Source of the DNA: Massilibacillus massiliensis
Lineage (GTDB): Bacteria; Bacillota; Negativicutes; FLKF01
Direction: 5' to 3'
NCBI RefSeq assembly: GCF_900086705.1
Contig: NZ_LT575483.1
Coordinates: 2,077,894 to 2,141,893 of the forward strand
Length of the DNA: 64,000 bases
This document shows positions 53,192 to 61,308 of this stretch, one piece after another (position 1 is the first letter of the stretch; each line of letters begins with the position of its first letter). The position numbers and the translations under genes were made by a program. Below the pieces are notes generated by a model, which ran no database searches, had not been told where the DNA came from, and was given only the letters and a program-made list of their open reading frames with translations.

Positions 53192-53866
53192 ATGATAGCT
53201 TTTTTAACTTCTTTAGTTTTCGTTGTATTGGCGGAGATGGGAGATAAGACACAACTTTTAGCAATGGCATTTGCAACACGCTATTGTTGGAAAACTGTAA
53301 TGTGGGGTGTTTTTGCTGCAACGGTTTTAAATCATTTGCTGGCTGTAGTTGTTGGTAATTATTTGACCAACTTTATTCCAATGCAGCATATTCAGATCAT
53401 TGCTGCATTGTCGTTTATCGTATTTGGGCTTTGGACAATTCGCGGTGATGAACTTGATGGTGAAGATAAAGCTAGGAAGTATAGTCCGTTTTGGACTGTG
53501 GCAATTGCTTTTTTTATTGCCGAAATGGGTGATAAAACGCAGTTTGCAACGGTTGCTTTAGCAGCGCAGTTTCATGCGGTCTTGCCTGTTTGGCTTGGTA
53601 CGACAATCGGAATGATGATTGCTGATGGAATTGGGATCATTATTGGGATTGTTTTGGGTAAAAAAATACCAGAACGTGTGGTTAAATGGGTAGCAGCGAT
53701 TGTTTTTATTCTTTTTGGTTTATTTGGTTTGTATGGAGCTGTGCCAAAAGAATTTTTAACGATGCCAGTAATTGTAGGTTGTTTAATTGTCGTGATTGTT
53801 TCTATCTATTTAACGAGTCGTTTGGGGCAGAGTAAAGAAGTGGAACCATCAATGGAAAAACATTAA
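53192..53866 (+). CDS. GDT1/UPF0016-family manganese exporter
   Basis: A 224-residue membrane protein with two repeated halves, each with the family motif E-M-G-D-K-T (residues about 15-20, LAEMGDKTQLLAM, and about 108-113, IAEMGDKTQFATV). These acidic motifs bind the transported cation. Homologues (MneA, MntX-like) expel Mn2+, and the upstream Mn riboswitch supports this. GGAGG lies at fair spacing before the ATG. Confidence 0.93.
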   Translation: MIAFLTSLVFVVLAEMGDKTQLLAMAFATRYCWKTVMWGVFAATVLNHLLAVVVGNYLTNFIPMQHIQIIAALSFIVFGLWTIRGDELDGEDKARKYSPFWTVAIAFFIAEMGDKTQFATVALAAQFHAVLPVWLGTTIGMMIADGIGIIIGIVLGKKIPERVVKWVAAIVFILFGLFGLYGAVPKEFLTMPVIVGCLIVVIVSIYLTSRLGQSKEVEPSMEKH

Positions 53867-53896
53867 GATGAGTGAAATTTTTTCAACACAATATAC

Positions 53897-53979
53897 TGTG
53901 GATAAGTAACTGGTTGAGGAAGTTTTGACACAAAATATACGAAGTTATACACATTTTTCTGTGGTTATGCTGTGCATAA
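53897..53979. promoter_or_regulatory. cluster of DnaA-box-like 9-mers
   Basis: TGTGGATAA at 53897 is the exact reverse complement of the DnaA box TTATCCACA. TTATACACA at 53945 and TGTGCATAA at 53971 (reverse of TTATGCACA) fit TTATNCACA. TGTGGTTAT at 53960 is a weaker copy. Four sites lie within 83 bases of a gene-free stretch. Confidence 0.5.
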
Positions 53980-53987
53980 CTTCGTAT
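53937..53987. repeat. hairpin overlapping the DnaA-box cluster
   Basis: ATACGAAGTTATACACA and TGTGCATAACTTCGTAT pair over 17 positions with one G-T. No T-run follows, so it is not an obvious intrinsic terminator; two of the DnaA-box-like sequences lie in its arms. Confidence 0.7.
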
Positions 53988-54032
53988 GGTGAAAAATAAG
54001 TGAGAGTTAATACCATAAAATTTTAAAAGATG

Positions 54033-54108
54033 AAAAATGACCGACTTACGTTAAAATTCATTTGCTTGAGCGAAGCAAATGAAAAATTTTCGTGAGTCGG
54101 TCATTTTT
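54033..54108. repeat. interspersed palindromic repeat, copy B (inverted)
   Basis: AAAAATGACCGACTTA and its near complement form the outer arms of a hairpin with long inner pairing (TTCATTTGCTT/AAGCAAATGAA). It is the reverse-oriented relative of the repeats at 2443 and 55327, and sits where it can terminate the AEC gene. Confidence 0.7.
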
Positions 54109-54146
54109 TACTCGTGTAGTTGAATACCAAAAGTGCATCTGCGCGT

Positions 54147-55061
54147 TTATAAATTCCAATACGTAAGTAATGAAGTCATGATGATGAGACTGATTGGAAT
54201 TGCAAAAGAGCTGCATATTCCAGAAAGTTTAACGTCGGCACCGCATCTTTCGGTAAAAATTGTTGTGCTAATTGGAATTGGGGAAAAGGTCGTTAAAATA
54301 ACAACTTGCTTAATAGCTAAAGAAAAAGAGGTATAGTAATAAATGATAAAGGCGAAAATTGCTGCGGATAAGAGGCGGACACTTAATATTGTAATGACAT
54401 GGACAAGTTGATATCGCTCTAATTTATATTCGAACAGCATACCAATTAAAAGCATACAGAGGAAGGCATTGGCACTGCCAATATGCGAAGTAATGTAAAA
54501 GACAAAATGCGGTAATTGTATACCTGTGATGGTAATAAACAACATGACCATATAGACATCAAAAGGGATAGAGGAAAGCATTTTTTTGATAAAATTTCGT
54601 ATTTTATTCTGTTCGCCTTTTCCGGCGATTTCTGCAGCCAGTGCATAATTGACACCTGTGCACATGATGGAGTTACCAATATCAAACATACTCGTAACGA
54701 TAACACCAAAAGGTCCTAAGGAAGTTTGAACAAAAGGAAGGGTGAAACAGCCGATGTTATAGCCAGGCATATTGAGTACATTAAAAGCTTTCACTTCATT
54801 ATGCTCACGGTGTGACCAAATTAGAGCGAATAAGCAGACGATAACGTTAAAAGATAAGCTGACCAAAATAACATAATATAATGATGCATCCATTTTAAAG
54901 TCTGAAAAACCTGAAATCAATGCACAGGGCAGTGTTACCATCATAATAATGTCTGTAATTAATTTGCGTCCTTCGAGTGTTACGAAATTGTATTTTTTTA
55001 AATGATATCCAATGATAATCATTGTAATTAGGCTTAAAGCATTTAGTAGTACGTCGTTCAT
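54147..55061 (-). CDS. AEC-family transporter (auxin efflux carrier type)
   Basis: A 304-residue membrane protein with about ten transmembrane helices. The family features are VTLPCALISGF in helix II-III and GYNIGCFTLPFVQ in the first half, with a second related half. Bacterial AEC proteins move malate, malonate or other organic acids; the substrate here is unknown. I use the ATG at 55061 behind CGAGG; an upstream in-frame ATG (55130) lacks a ribosome site. Confidence 0.85.
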   Translation of the reverse strand: MNDVLLNALSLITMIIIGYHLKKYNFVTLEGRKLITDIIMMVTLPCALISGFSDFKMDASLYYVILVSLSFNVIVCLFALIWSHREHNEVKAFNVLNMPGYNIGCFTLPFVQTSLGPFGVIVTSMFDIGNSIMCTGVNYALAAEIAGKGEQNKIRNFIKKMLSSIPFDVYMVMLFITITGIQLPHFVFYITSHIGSANAFLCMLLIGMLFEYKLERYQLVHVITILSVRLLSAAIFAFIIYYYTSFSLAIKQVVILTTFSPIPISTTIFTERCGADVKLSGICSSFAIPISLIIMTSLLTYWNL

Positions 55062-55264
55062 AAAAACCTCGTTTACATATAATTTGCAGTTGATGCAGCG
55101 CAATTTACCATGAAATTGGAGATGTTGCATACTTACATGTGAAAAATTTCTTGATGTATATCACTTGAGTATAACGCTTATCCATCATATCTGCAAGCTG
55201 TAATGCAAAATAGGAGTACTAAGATTTTATTCATAAAATTCTTAGTGTATCATGAACGCATGGG

Positions 55265-55292
55265 TGTCCTTTTGTCATCGACACAAAAGGAC
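55265..55292. repeat. perfect hairpin GTCCTTTTGT
   Basis: GTCCTTTTGT and ACAAAAGGAC flank a short loop, directly before repeat copy C. It may be part of the same repeat unit. Confidence 0.6.
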
Positions 55293-55326
55293 CAAAAAGT
55301 CTAGGCCTCAGTCCTCCAAAATCCTT

Positions 55327-55440
55327 GAAAAATAGCCGGCTTACTAAAATTCGCAAACTCACTTCGCTCAGACAAACGAATTTCTTCACGTAAGCCGGCT
55401 ATTTTTCATCCTTCGGAACGTATTTTTCCGGAAAAGGCCG
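55327..55440. repeat. interspersed palindromic repeat, copy C
   Basis: Outer arms GAAAAATAGCCGGCTTA and TAAGCCGGCTATTTTTC are perfectly complementary over 17 bases, with inner ATTCG.../CGAAT pairing. Downstream CATCCTTCGGAACGT and TTTTTCCGGAAAA match the extension of copy A. Confidence 0.75.
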
Positions 55441-55445
55441 GGTAC

Positions 55446-55474
55446 GAGAAAAATGCCGCATTAAAATGCGGCAT
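55446..55474 (-). terminator. terminator of the DeoR-type regulator gene
   Basis: ATGCCGCAT and ATGCGGCAT arms followed on the minus strand by TTTTTCTC. Confidence 0.75.
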
Positions 55475-55562
55475 CTCATAGAGATCAGATAAATATACGA
55501 TTTGCACGATAAAAAAGATATTCAATCCCCCTCTATCGATAACCTATTTGTTCATGGTTTGT

Positions 55563-56363
55563 CTACAGTATTGTTTCTTCGATTGGATCGACTTCAATGA
55601 TTTCAATACCCTTGCTGCGGAGTCGGGCAAGTTCTTGTTTATCGGCGTCTTTATTTGTAATGATTGTAGATACTTTATCTAAGGATCCGCTCATAAAATT
55701 GTGCTGCCGACCAATTTTTGAACTGCCTGCCAAGATAAAACAAGGTCCGATGCAGCGTTTTAACATCATTTCATTGATCGGCGTTTCTTGTAAGACTGAT
55801 GTTGTGATGCCGCCGCGTACGCTAATGCCGCCAACGCCGATAAAAGTTTTGTTGGCGGTGATTTTATTTAATGTATGCATGGCAAATTCACCAACCATGG
55901 ATTGTTTTCTTTCGTAAATTTCGCCACCTGTTAATACCAGCTCTACGCGTGGATCTTTTTCTGCGACGATCGCGTTTCCATTGTTGGTAATAACGATGAC
56001 ATGTTTATTTTTTAAATACTTAAGAAGTAGCAATGCAGTTGAACTTGAATTCATAAAGATGGTGTCTCCATCATCAATCAGAGAGGCCGCATATTTGGCA
56101 ATGGCGTGTTTTTGAGAGATTTTTTTTGGTGATAGGGTATCTGGAGCAGGATCTTCTTTTAGATTGCCCTCTACGAGTTTTGCTCCGCCGTGAAATCTTT
56201 TCACGATGTTCTGTTGTTCAAAAATTTGCAAGTCGCGGCGGATCGTCGTTGGTGAAATTTTTAACTTCTCCGCTAATTCGTCAACTTGAACAGTTTGTTT
56301 CTCTTTTAAACATTTTAAAATATATTGTTGGCGTTTATAGACAACACCTTTGCTGTTTTTCAT
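55563..56363 (-). CDS. DeoR-family repressor, probable ascorbate-operon regulator
   Basis: A 266-residue DeoR-type protein. The N-terminal helix-turn-helix (about 5-55) has RQQYILKCLKEKQTVQVDELAE and ISPTTIRRDLQ. The C-terminal sugar-phosphate domain (about 75-250) contains DDGDTIFMNSSSTALLL and FIGVGGISVRGGITTS. I choose ATG 56363; the upstream ATGs at 56396 and 56375 either lack or overlap the AAAGGA ribosome site. It is divergent from ulaG and resembles UlaR in position and type. It most likely represses both directions until an ascorbate-derived phosphate is bound. Confidence 0.88.
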   Translation of the reverse strand: MKNSKGVVYKRQQYILKCLKEKQTVQVDELAEKLKISPTTIRRDLQIFEQQNIVKRFHGGAKLVEGNLKEDPAPDTLSPKKISQKHAIAKYAASLIDDGDTIFMNSSSTALLLLKYLKNKHVIVITNNGNAIVAEKDPRVELVLTGGEIYERKQSMVGEFAMHTLNKITANKTFIGVGGISVRGGITTSVLQETPINEMMLKRCIGPCFILAGSSKIGRQHNFMSGSLDKVSTIITNKDADKQELARLRSKGIEIIEVDPIEETIL

Positions 56364-56415
56364 AAGAATGTTCATTCCTTTCAAAAGACGTATCATGATT
56401 TATTTTGATAATTAA

Positions 56416-56428
56416 ATGCTCATTTTAT
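56416..56428. promoter_or_regulatory. operator copy 1 (near the regulator start)
   Basis: ATGCTCATTTTAT. It lies just downstream of the likely start of the minus-strand regulator transcript and is the exact inverse of the copy at 56651. Confidence 0.6.
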
Positions 56429-56462
56429 ATAAATAGGCCTTATTTTCGTTTGTTATATTCTT

Positions 56463-56492
56463 ATTATAATGCAAAAGTATAGAAATAAACAA
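56463..56492 (-). promoter_or_regulatory. promoter of the DeoR-type regulator
   Basis: On the minus strand TTGTTT, 18-base spacer, TATAAT. Confidence 0.6.
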
Positions 56493-56521
56493 GCAGGATT
56501 GCTTAAAAAGAACATATAAAA

Positions 56522-56534
56522 ATGATCGTTTTAT
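56522..56534. promoter_or_regulatory. operator copy 2 (between the promoters)
   Basis: ATGATCGTTTTAT, exactly 106 bases from copy 1. Confidence 0.5.
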
Positions 56535-56585
56535 GCATATATACAAAAATAACGATCGTAAAATCATGATGGGATAAAAAAAAAC

Positions 56586-56614
56586 TTGTAAAAAAATCGG
56601 ATAAAGTGTATTAT
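56586..56614 (+). promoter_or_regulatory. promoter of the ula operon
   Basis: TTGTAA, 17-base spacer, TATTAT; expected start near 56621. Confidence 0.6.
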
Positions 56615-56627
56615 AAAAGCATAAATT

Positions 56628-56663
56628 ATGCTCGTTTAAAACAAACAAGGATAAAATGAGCAT
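56628..56663. promoter_or_regulatory. operator copies 3 and 4 at the ula transcription start
   Basis: ATGCTCGTTTAAA at 56628 (106 bases from copy 2) and the inverse ATAAAATGAGCAT at 56651-56663. Both are placed right after the promoter, as for a repressor. Confidence 0.6.
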
Positions 56664-56708
56664 AAAAATAATTATAAGCACTAAAATAAACATAACGGAG
56701 GCGCATCT

Positions 56709-57773
56709 ATGAGTAAAGTTAAAGAGATTAGCAGAGAATCATGGATTTTAAGCACATTTCCTGAATGGGGTACTTGGCTGAATGAAGAGATAGAGCAAGA
56801 AGTTGTAGTCCCTGGAACGTTTGCAATGTGGTGGTTAGGCTGTACTGGTATTTGGATGAAATCTGAAGGTAATGCAAATATTTGCATTGATTTTTGGTGC
56901 GGCAGTGGTAAAAGGACAAAGGCAAAACCTAATATGGATCCGCAGCATCAAATGGCTAGAATGTGCGGCGGCAAAAAGCTGCAACCGAATTTAAGAGTAG
57001 CGCCATTTGTACTTGATCCGTTTGCGATTCGGCAGATTGATGCAGTTTTGTCTACCCATTATCATAATGATCATATTGATGTAAATGTAGCGGCCGCTGT
57101 TATGCAAAACTGCGCGGAAGATGTTCCTTTTATTGGGCCTAAATATTGTGTAGAAAAATGGATGGAATGGGGTGTTCCGGCAGAACGGTGCATTACGGTT
57201 AAACCTGGTGATGTAATAAAAATAAAAGATATGGAAATTTTGGCGTTGGAATCTTTTGATCGTACCGCATTGATTACAGCACCACCCGAAGGAGCATTAA
57301 AAGGCTGGCTACCGGATGATATGGATGAAAAAGCAGTTAATTACCTTGTCAAAACGCCGGGGGGAAATCTTTATCATAGTGGCGATTCCCACTATTCTAA
57401 TTACTATGCAAAACATGGCAATGAACATAAGATTGATGTTGCCTTAGGTTCATATGGGGAAAATCCGCGTGGTATAACAGATAAAATGACGGCTTCCGAT
57501 ATTCTGCGGATGGGGGAATCGTTAAACACACAAGTCGTAATTCCGTTCCATCATGATATATGGGCTAACTTTCAGGCAGATCCGGCAGAAATTACGACTT
57601 TATATGAAATGAAGAAACATCGTCTGCAATATAAATTTAAACCATTTATTTGGCAAGTTGGCGGAAAATTTGTGTTTCCGGCAGATAAAGATAAGCGTGA
57701 GTATCACTATCCAAGAGGATTTGAAGATTGTTTCACAAAAGACATTAATCTTCCATTTACAAGCTTTTTATAA
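56709..57773 (+). CDS. ulaG: L-ascorbate-6-phosphate lactonase UlaG
   Basis: Opens the lactone ring of L-ascorbate 6-phosphate, the product of PTS uptake. The 354-residue protein is nearly the enterobacterial UlaG throughout: [13 protein letters not shown] at the start, the metallo-beta-lactamase motif HYHNDHID (about 117-124), [16 protein letters not shown] and [15 protein letters not shown]. Length is the same. GGAGG precedes the ATG. It is the first gene of the operon and divergent from the repressor. Confidence 0.97.
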   Translation: MSKVKEISRESWILSTFPEWGTWLNEEIEQEVVVPGTFAMWWLGCTGIWMKSEGNANICIDFWCGSGKRTKAKPNMDPQHQMARMCGGKKLQPNLRVAPFVLDPFAIRQIDAVLSTHYHNDHIDVNVAAAVMQNCAEDVPFIGPKYCVEKWMEWGVPAERCITVKPGDVIKIKDMEILALESFDRTALITAPPEGALKGWLPDDMDEKAVNYLVKTPGGNLYHSGDSHYSNYYAKHGNEHKIDVALGSYGENPRGITDKMTASDILRMGESLNTQVVIPFHHDIWANFQADPAEITTLYEMKKHRLQYKFKPFIWQVGGKFVFPADKDKREYHYPRGFEDCFTKDINLPFTSFL

Positions 57774-57911
57774 AAATGTTATGCAGGTGGTTTTATTGCA
57801 TTGCTCAAGGTACGGTTTGCGGCATTTATGTTTTGGCAAATCGTTCCTGCTGAGAGTAAATAGTTTGAAAATTTAAATTATAGTTATGATTGATGAAACG
57901 AGGGGAACTAA

Positions 57912-58346
57912 ATGTTTCAAAACTTAATTCAAAAGAAAAGATGTTGTTTTCATAAAGGGTTTAAAAATTGGGAAGATGCTGTAAGAGCCGCTTGCCTGCC
58001 TTTACTTATAGATCAAACCATTGAACCGGAGTATCCGGATGCAATTATTGAAAAAGTAAAAGAGCTCGGTCCGTATATTGTCATTGCTCCTAAAATCTGT
58101 ATTCCACATGCACAAGAAGGCGTGGGTGTAAATGATACGGCAGTTTGTTTTATGAAAACAGAGGAACCAATTCATTTTAGTGATGATCCGGATCATGATG
58201 CACAATTGTTTTTCGTATTGGCATCGGTTGATAATGGAGAGCACTTAGAAAATCTTTGCGAGTTGTCCGAATTGTTATCTGATGAAACGGTTGTAGAAAA
58301 GTTATTGGCAGCAAAATCCATAGAAGATTTAAAAGAGTTACCGTAA
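57912..58346 (+). CDS. ulaC: PTS ascorbate transporter EIIA component UlaC
   Basis: A 144-residue EIIA of the mannitol/fructose fold. The phosphorylated histidine is in ICIPHAQEGVGVNDTAV. It carries phosphate from HPr to UlaB. GAGGGG lies before the ATG. The 138-base gap after ulaG contains no gene. Confidence 0.88.
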   Translation: MFQNLIQKKRCCFHKGFKNWEDAVRAACLPLLIDQTIEPEYPDAIIEKVKELGPYIVIAPKICIPHAQEGVGVNDTAVCFMKTEEPIHFSDDPDHDAQLFFVLASVDNGEHLENLCELSELLSDETVVEKLLAAKSIEDLKELP

Positions 58347-58402
58347 TGATGAAAGATTTATTTTGTGTGTTTTAAAATCGCAATTATAGGAGGTATTCAC
58401 CT

Positions 58403-59860
58403 ATGGAATTTTTGATGAGCATCTGGGAGTTTTTCCAAAATAATGTATTGACAAAACCGCAATTTTTTGTTGGCTTGATTGTATTTATTGGATATTTATT
58501 ATTGCAAAGACCAATTTATGAAGCTTTGGCTGGATTTATTAAAGCCGTAGTTGGTTATATGATTTTGATGGTAGCATCCGGTGGACTGGTCGGCAATTTC
58601 CGTCCAGTACTCGCGGGATTGAAGGATCGTTTTGATTTATCTGCAGCTGTGATTGATCCATATTTTGGACAAGCCGCCGCACAAGCTTCTGTCGAAAGTG
58701 TCGGGCGCTCATTTTCTATGATGATGTTAGTTTTATTAATCGCCTTTATGTTTAATTTACTGCTTGTTTTGTTTAGAAAATATACGAAAATTCGAACTTT
58801 GTTTATCACCGGACACGTTATGGTACAGCAGTCGTCTACTGCTTTATGGTTAGTCCTCTTTTGTTTTCCACAGCTACAGGATATCGGTGTTGTAGCTATG
58901 TTGGGGATTTTGCTTGGTGCGTATTGGTCCGTTGCATCGAATCTCACGGTCGAACCTTGTCAAAAGCTGACGGAAGGCGGCGGATTTGCAACGGGACATC
59001 AACAAATGTTTGGCATTTGGTTTGTATCAAAGATTGCTGGAAAAATCGGCGATAAAAAGAAGTCAATTGAAAGTTTAAAACTGCCGGGATTTTTGTCGAT
59101 CTTCAATGAAAATGTTGTAGCAACTGGTATTTTAATGCTTGTGTTTTTTGGGGCAATTATCACGATTTTAGGCCCGGATTTAATGCATAAAATTGATAAG
59201 AGTTTTAGTAAAGAGCAAAATTTTGCGTTTTATATTGTGGAAAAATCCTTTAATTTCGCAGTGTTTTTAACAATCTTGCAATTGGGCGTTAGGATGTTCG
59301 TATCGGAATTGACGGAATCTTTTCAGGGTATTTCTAATAAAATTTTACCGGGATCTATGCCAGCGGTGGACTGTGCGGCAACCTATGGATTTGGACATCC
59401 AAATGCGATAACGCTTGGTTTCTTGTGCGGTGCACTTGGCCAATTTACCGCCATTATCGGATTGCTCGTTTTCCAAAGTCCTATCCTTATTATCAGCGGA
59501 TTCGTGCCGTTATTTTTTGATAATGCAACGTTTGCAGTATTTGCGAATCGCTTAGGCGGAATTAAAGCAACTGTCATTATTACTTATTTTTCTGGAATTA
59601 CACAGGTGCTTGGCGGCGCTTTTGCCGCGTACTTCTTTATGACCGGTAAATTTGGCGGCTGGCATGGAAATTTTGACTGGGATACGGTTTGGCCGCTATT
59701 TGGCGTGATTATGAATTATGGCCAATATATTGGTGTTGCTGCAATCGTCATCGTCTTATTGATGATTCCGCAAATTTTGTATCGGCAAAATAAAGAGACC
59801 TATTTCTTGATTGCAGAAGACTATGATAAATATCTCGAGGTTAAAGGTGAAAAAGCGTAA
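58403..59860 (+). CDS. ulaA: PTS ascorbate transporter EIIC component UlaA
   Basis: The 485-residue membrane transporter that takes up L-ascorbate with phosphorylation. About eleven hydrophobic segments are present. KAVVGYMILMVASGGLVGNFRPVLAGL, the central STALWLVLFCFPQ and MPAVDCAATYGFGHPNAITLGF are typical UlaA stretches. AGGAGG precedes the ATG. It ends 48 bases before the EIIB gene. Confidence 0.95.
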   Translation: MEFLMSIWEFFQNNVLTKPQFFVGLIVFIGYLLLQRPIYEALAGFIKAVVGYMILMVASGGLVGNFRPVLAGLKDRFDLSAAVIDPYFGQAAAQASVESVGRSFSMMMLVLLIAFMFNLLLVLFRKYTKIRTLFITGHVMVQQSSTALWLVLFCFPQLQDIGVVAMLGILLGAYWSVASNLTVEPCQKLTEGGGFATGHQQMFGIWFVSKIAGKIGDKKKSIESLKLPGFLSIFNENVVATGILMLVFFGAIITILGPDLMHKIDKSFSKEQNFAFYIVEKSFNFAVFLTILQLGVRMFVSELTESFQGISNKILPGSMPAVDCAATYGFGHPNAITLGFLCGALGQFTAIIGLLVFQSPILIISGFVPLFFDNATFAVFANRLGGIKATVIITYFSGITQVLGGAFAAYFFMTGKFGGWHGNFDWDTVWPLFGVIMNYGQYIGVAAIVIVLLMIPQILYRQNKETYFLIAEDYDKYLEVKGEKA

Positions 59861-59908
59861 AGATTCGTTCTACATATTGATATTGTAAATAAAAATGGGG
59901 TGTGCATG

Positions 59909-60199
59909 ATGTTAAAAGTGATTGCTGCATGTGGCAGTGGTATGGGATCAAGTCAGATTATTAAAATGAAGCTAGAAAAAGTATTTAAAAAGCTTGGTAT
60001 CGACGCTAGTATTTATCATACAAATGTTGGCGACGCAAAATCTCAGGCAGGAAACTATGATGTTGTTGTTTGTTCGGAGTCTCTCCTTGGGACATTTACA
60101 AATGCAGCAGCAAAGGGAATTACGGTTATTGGGCTTAAAAATTTATTATCAGAAAAAGAAATCGAGGAAAAAGTTACAGAGCAGATTGTGAATAAATAG
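59909..60199 (+). CDS. ulaB: PTS ascorbate transporter EIIB component UlaB
   Basis: A 96-residue EIIB with the phosphorylated cysteine in the loop AACGSGMGSSQIIKMK (C about 8-9). The fold is the short ascorbate/galactitol type. Starts at ATG 59906 or 59909 both fit GGGG at 59897; I take the second. Confidence 0.93.
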   Translation: MLKVIAACGSGMGSSQIIKMKLEKVFKKLGIDASIYHTNVGDAKSQAGNYDVVVCSESLLGTFTNAAAKGITVIGLKNLLSEKEIEEKVTEQIVNK

Positions 60200-60254
60200 A
60201 ATCGTATATACGTCTGAATGTAATGTTATTGCTGCAAATAGGAGTGGGTTTGTC

Positions 60255-61283
60255 ATGAAAATTGAGAAGAAGTTTTTAACGAAATTGCATCGTTGTTACG
60301 CGACAAGCAGTACTGTAATAGATGGCGAAGAAAAAATTTTGCTGGCGACGGAGGGTGAGGGCTCTTGTTATATGTACGCAGGGCCGGAATTTAAACAGTC
60401 TACGGTATGGGACGGGCCAGGGGGGACAATGTCGATGGTCGCTGTTCCCGGGAAAAATGGAGATTTTTTAGCCGTGCAAAATTTTTTCCCAACGTTTCAA
60501 TCGGAGAATGCTACGATTGTCTGGGCAAGCCCAAAAGCCAATGACACATGGGAGATAAAAACTTTATTTAAGCTTCCTTATGTGCATAGATTTGATATCC
60601 TAACGGCCAATGGTGTCCATTATTTTATTGGCTGTACACTTTGTACGAGTAAAACCGATAAAGAGGATTGGTCAGATCCGGGGAAAATCTATGTCGGTCT
60701 TATTCCAGATGATTTGAATCAGCCCATTACACTTAAGGTGATTCAGGAAGGCCTGACGAAGAATCATGGGTATAGCCGCGTGCAATGGCAAGGAAAGATG
60801 GTAGGCATGGTGACTTGTGAGGAAGGTGTTTTTGTCGTTACACCACCGCAGCAAGTCGGTGAAGACTGGAAGGTCGAAATGCTCCTAGATCGCCCTGTCA
60901 GTGATATCGCAGTCGTTGATATAGATGGTGATGGTGTGGATGAATTGGTGACGATTGAACCGTTTCATGGCAATCAGTTTTTAATTAACAAAAAGACTGT
61001 AGATGGATATCAAGTTGTGTATCAATATCCGGAGGAAATGGAATTTGGCCATGTTGTTTGGGGTGGTTCACTGAGAGGCGTACCAACGATTATCGGAGGC
61101 CAAAGAAGGCATGCGAAAGATCTATTTTATATTCAATATAAAGATGGTACGTATGTAAAAACAACGATTGAAACAGAGATAGGCCCTAGTAATGTTGCGG
61201 TGATACATGAGCAGGAACGGGATATTATTATTTCTGCAAATCGTGAAATCGGCGAGGCTGTTTTATATTTGGTAACGGATTGA
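60255..61283 (+). CDS. Cytosolic beta-propeller-like protein in the ula operon
   Basis: A 342-residue protein without signal peptide, so probably cytosolic. I recognise repeated beta-strand blades of the FG-GAP/VCBS kind, best seen in VSDIAVVDIDGDGVDELVTIEP (about 215-236), where DxDxDG can bind calcium, and in HVVWGGSLRG, VAVIHEQERDIIISANREIG and similar pieces. No catalytic signature is clear. GGAGTG precedes the ATG; 55 bases separate it from ulaB and 25 from ulaF. In the E. coli system this place has ulaD, absent here. The function is unknown: an accessory enzyme or sensor in ascorbate use is possible. Confidence 0.65.
   Translation: MKIEKKFLTKLHRCYATSSTVIDGEEKILLATEGEGSCYMYAGPEFKQSTVWDGPGGTMSMVAVPGKNGDFLAVQNFFPTFQSENATIVWASPKANDTWEIKTLFKLPYVHRFDILTANGVHYFIGCTLCTSKTDKEDWSDPGKIYVGLIPDDLNQPITLKVIQEGLTKNHGYSRVQWQGKMVGMVTCEEGVFVVTPPQQVGEDWKVEMLLDRPVSDIAVVDIDGDGVDELVTIEPFHGNQFLINKKTVDGYQVVYQYPEEMEFGHVVWGGSLRGVPTIIGGQRRHAKDLFYIQYKDGTYVKTTIETEIGPSNVAVIHEQERDIIISANREIGEAVLYLVTD
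60445..60454 (+). promoter_or_regulatory. Noc-site-like core TTCCCGGGAA
   Basis: TTCCCGGGAA followed by AAA inside the propeller gene, the third copy of this core in the window. Confidence 0.3.
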
Positions 61284-61308
61284 TCGTTTAGATGGAGTGT
61301 GAGATAGC

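Larger units (their letters stand above)
55062..55562. other. repeat-rich intergenic region between AEC and DeoR genes
   Basis: No gene is seen in these 501 bases. They hold the hairpin at 55265, the palindromic repeat copy C at 55327 and the terminator at 55446. Confidence 0.6.

Noticed and set aside
53936-53988. Arms identical to those of loxP (TATACGAAGTTAT and ATAACTTCGTAT)
   Set aside because: The arms are in reversed order relative to loxP and 27 bases apart, so no Cre core is formed. They extend into a longer imperfect dyad with DnaA-box-like ends. Coincidence of a natural hairpin is the simpler reading.
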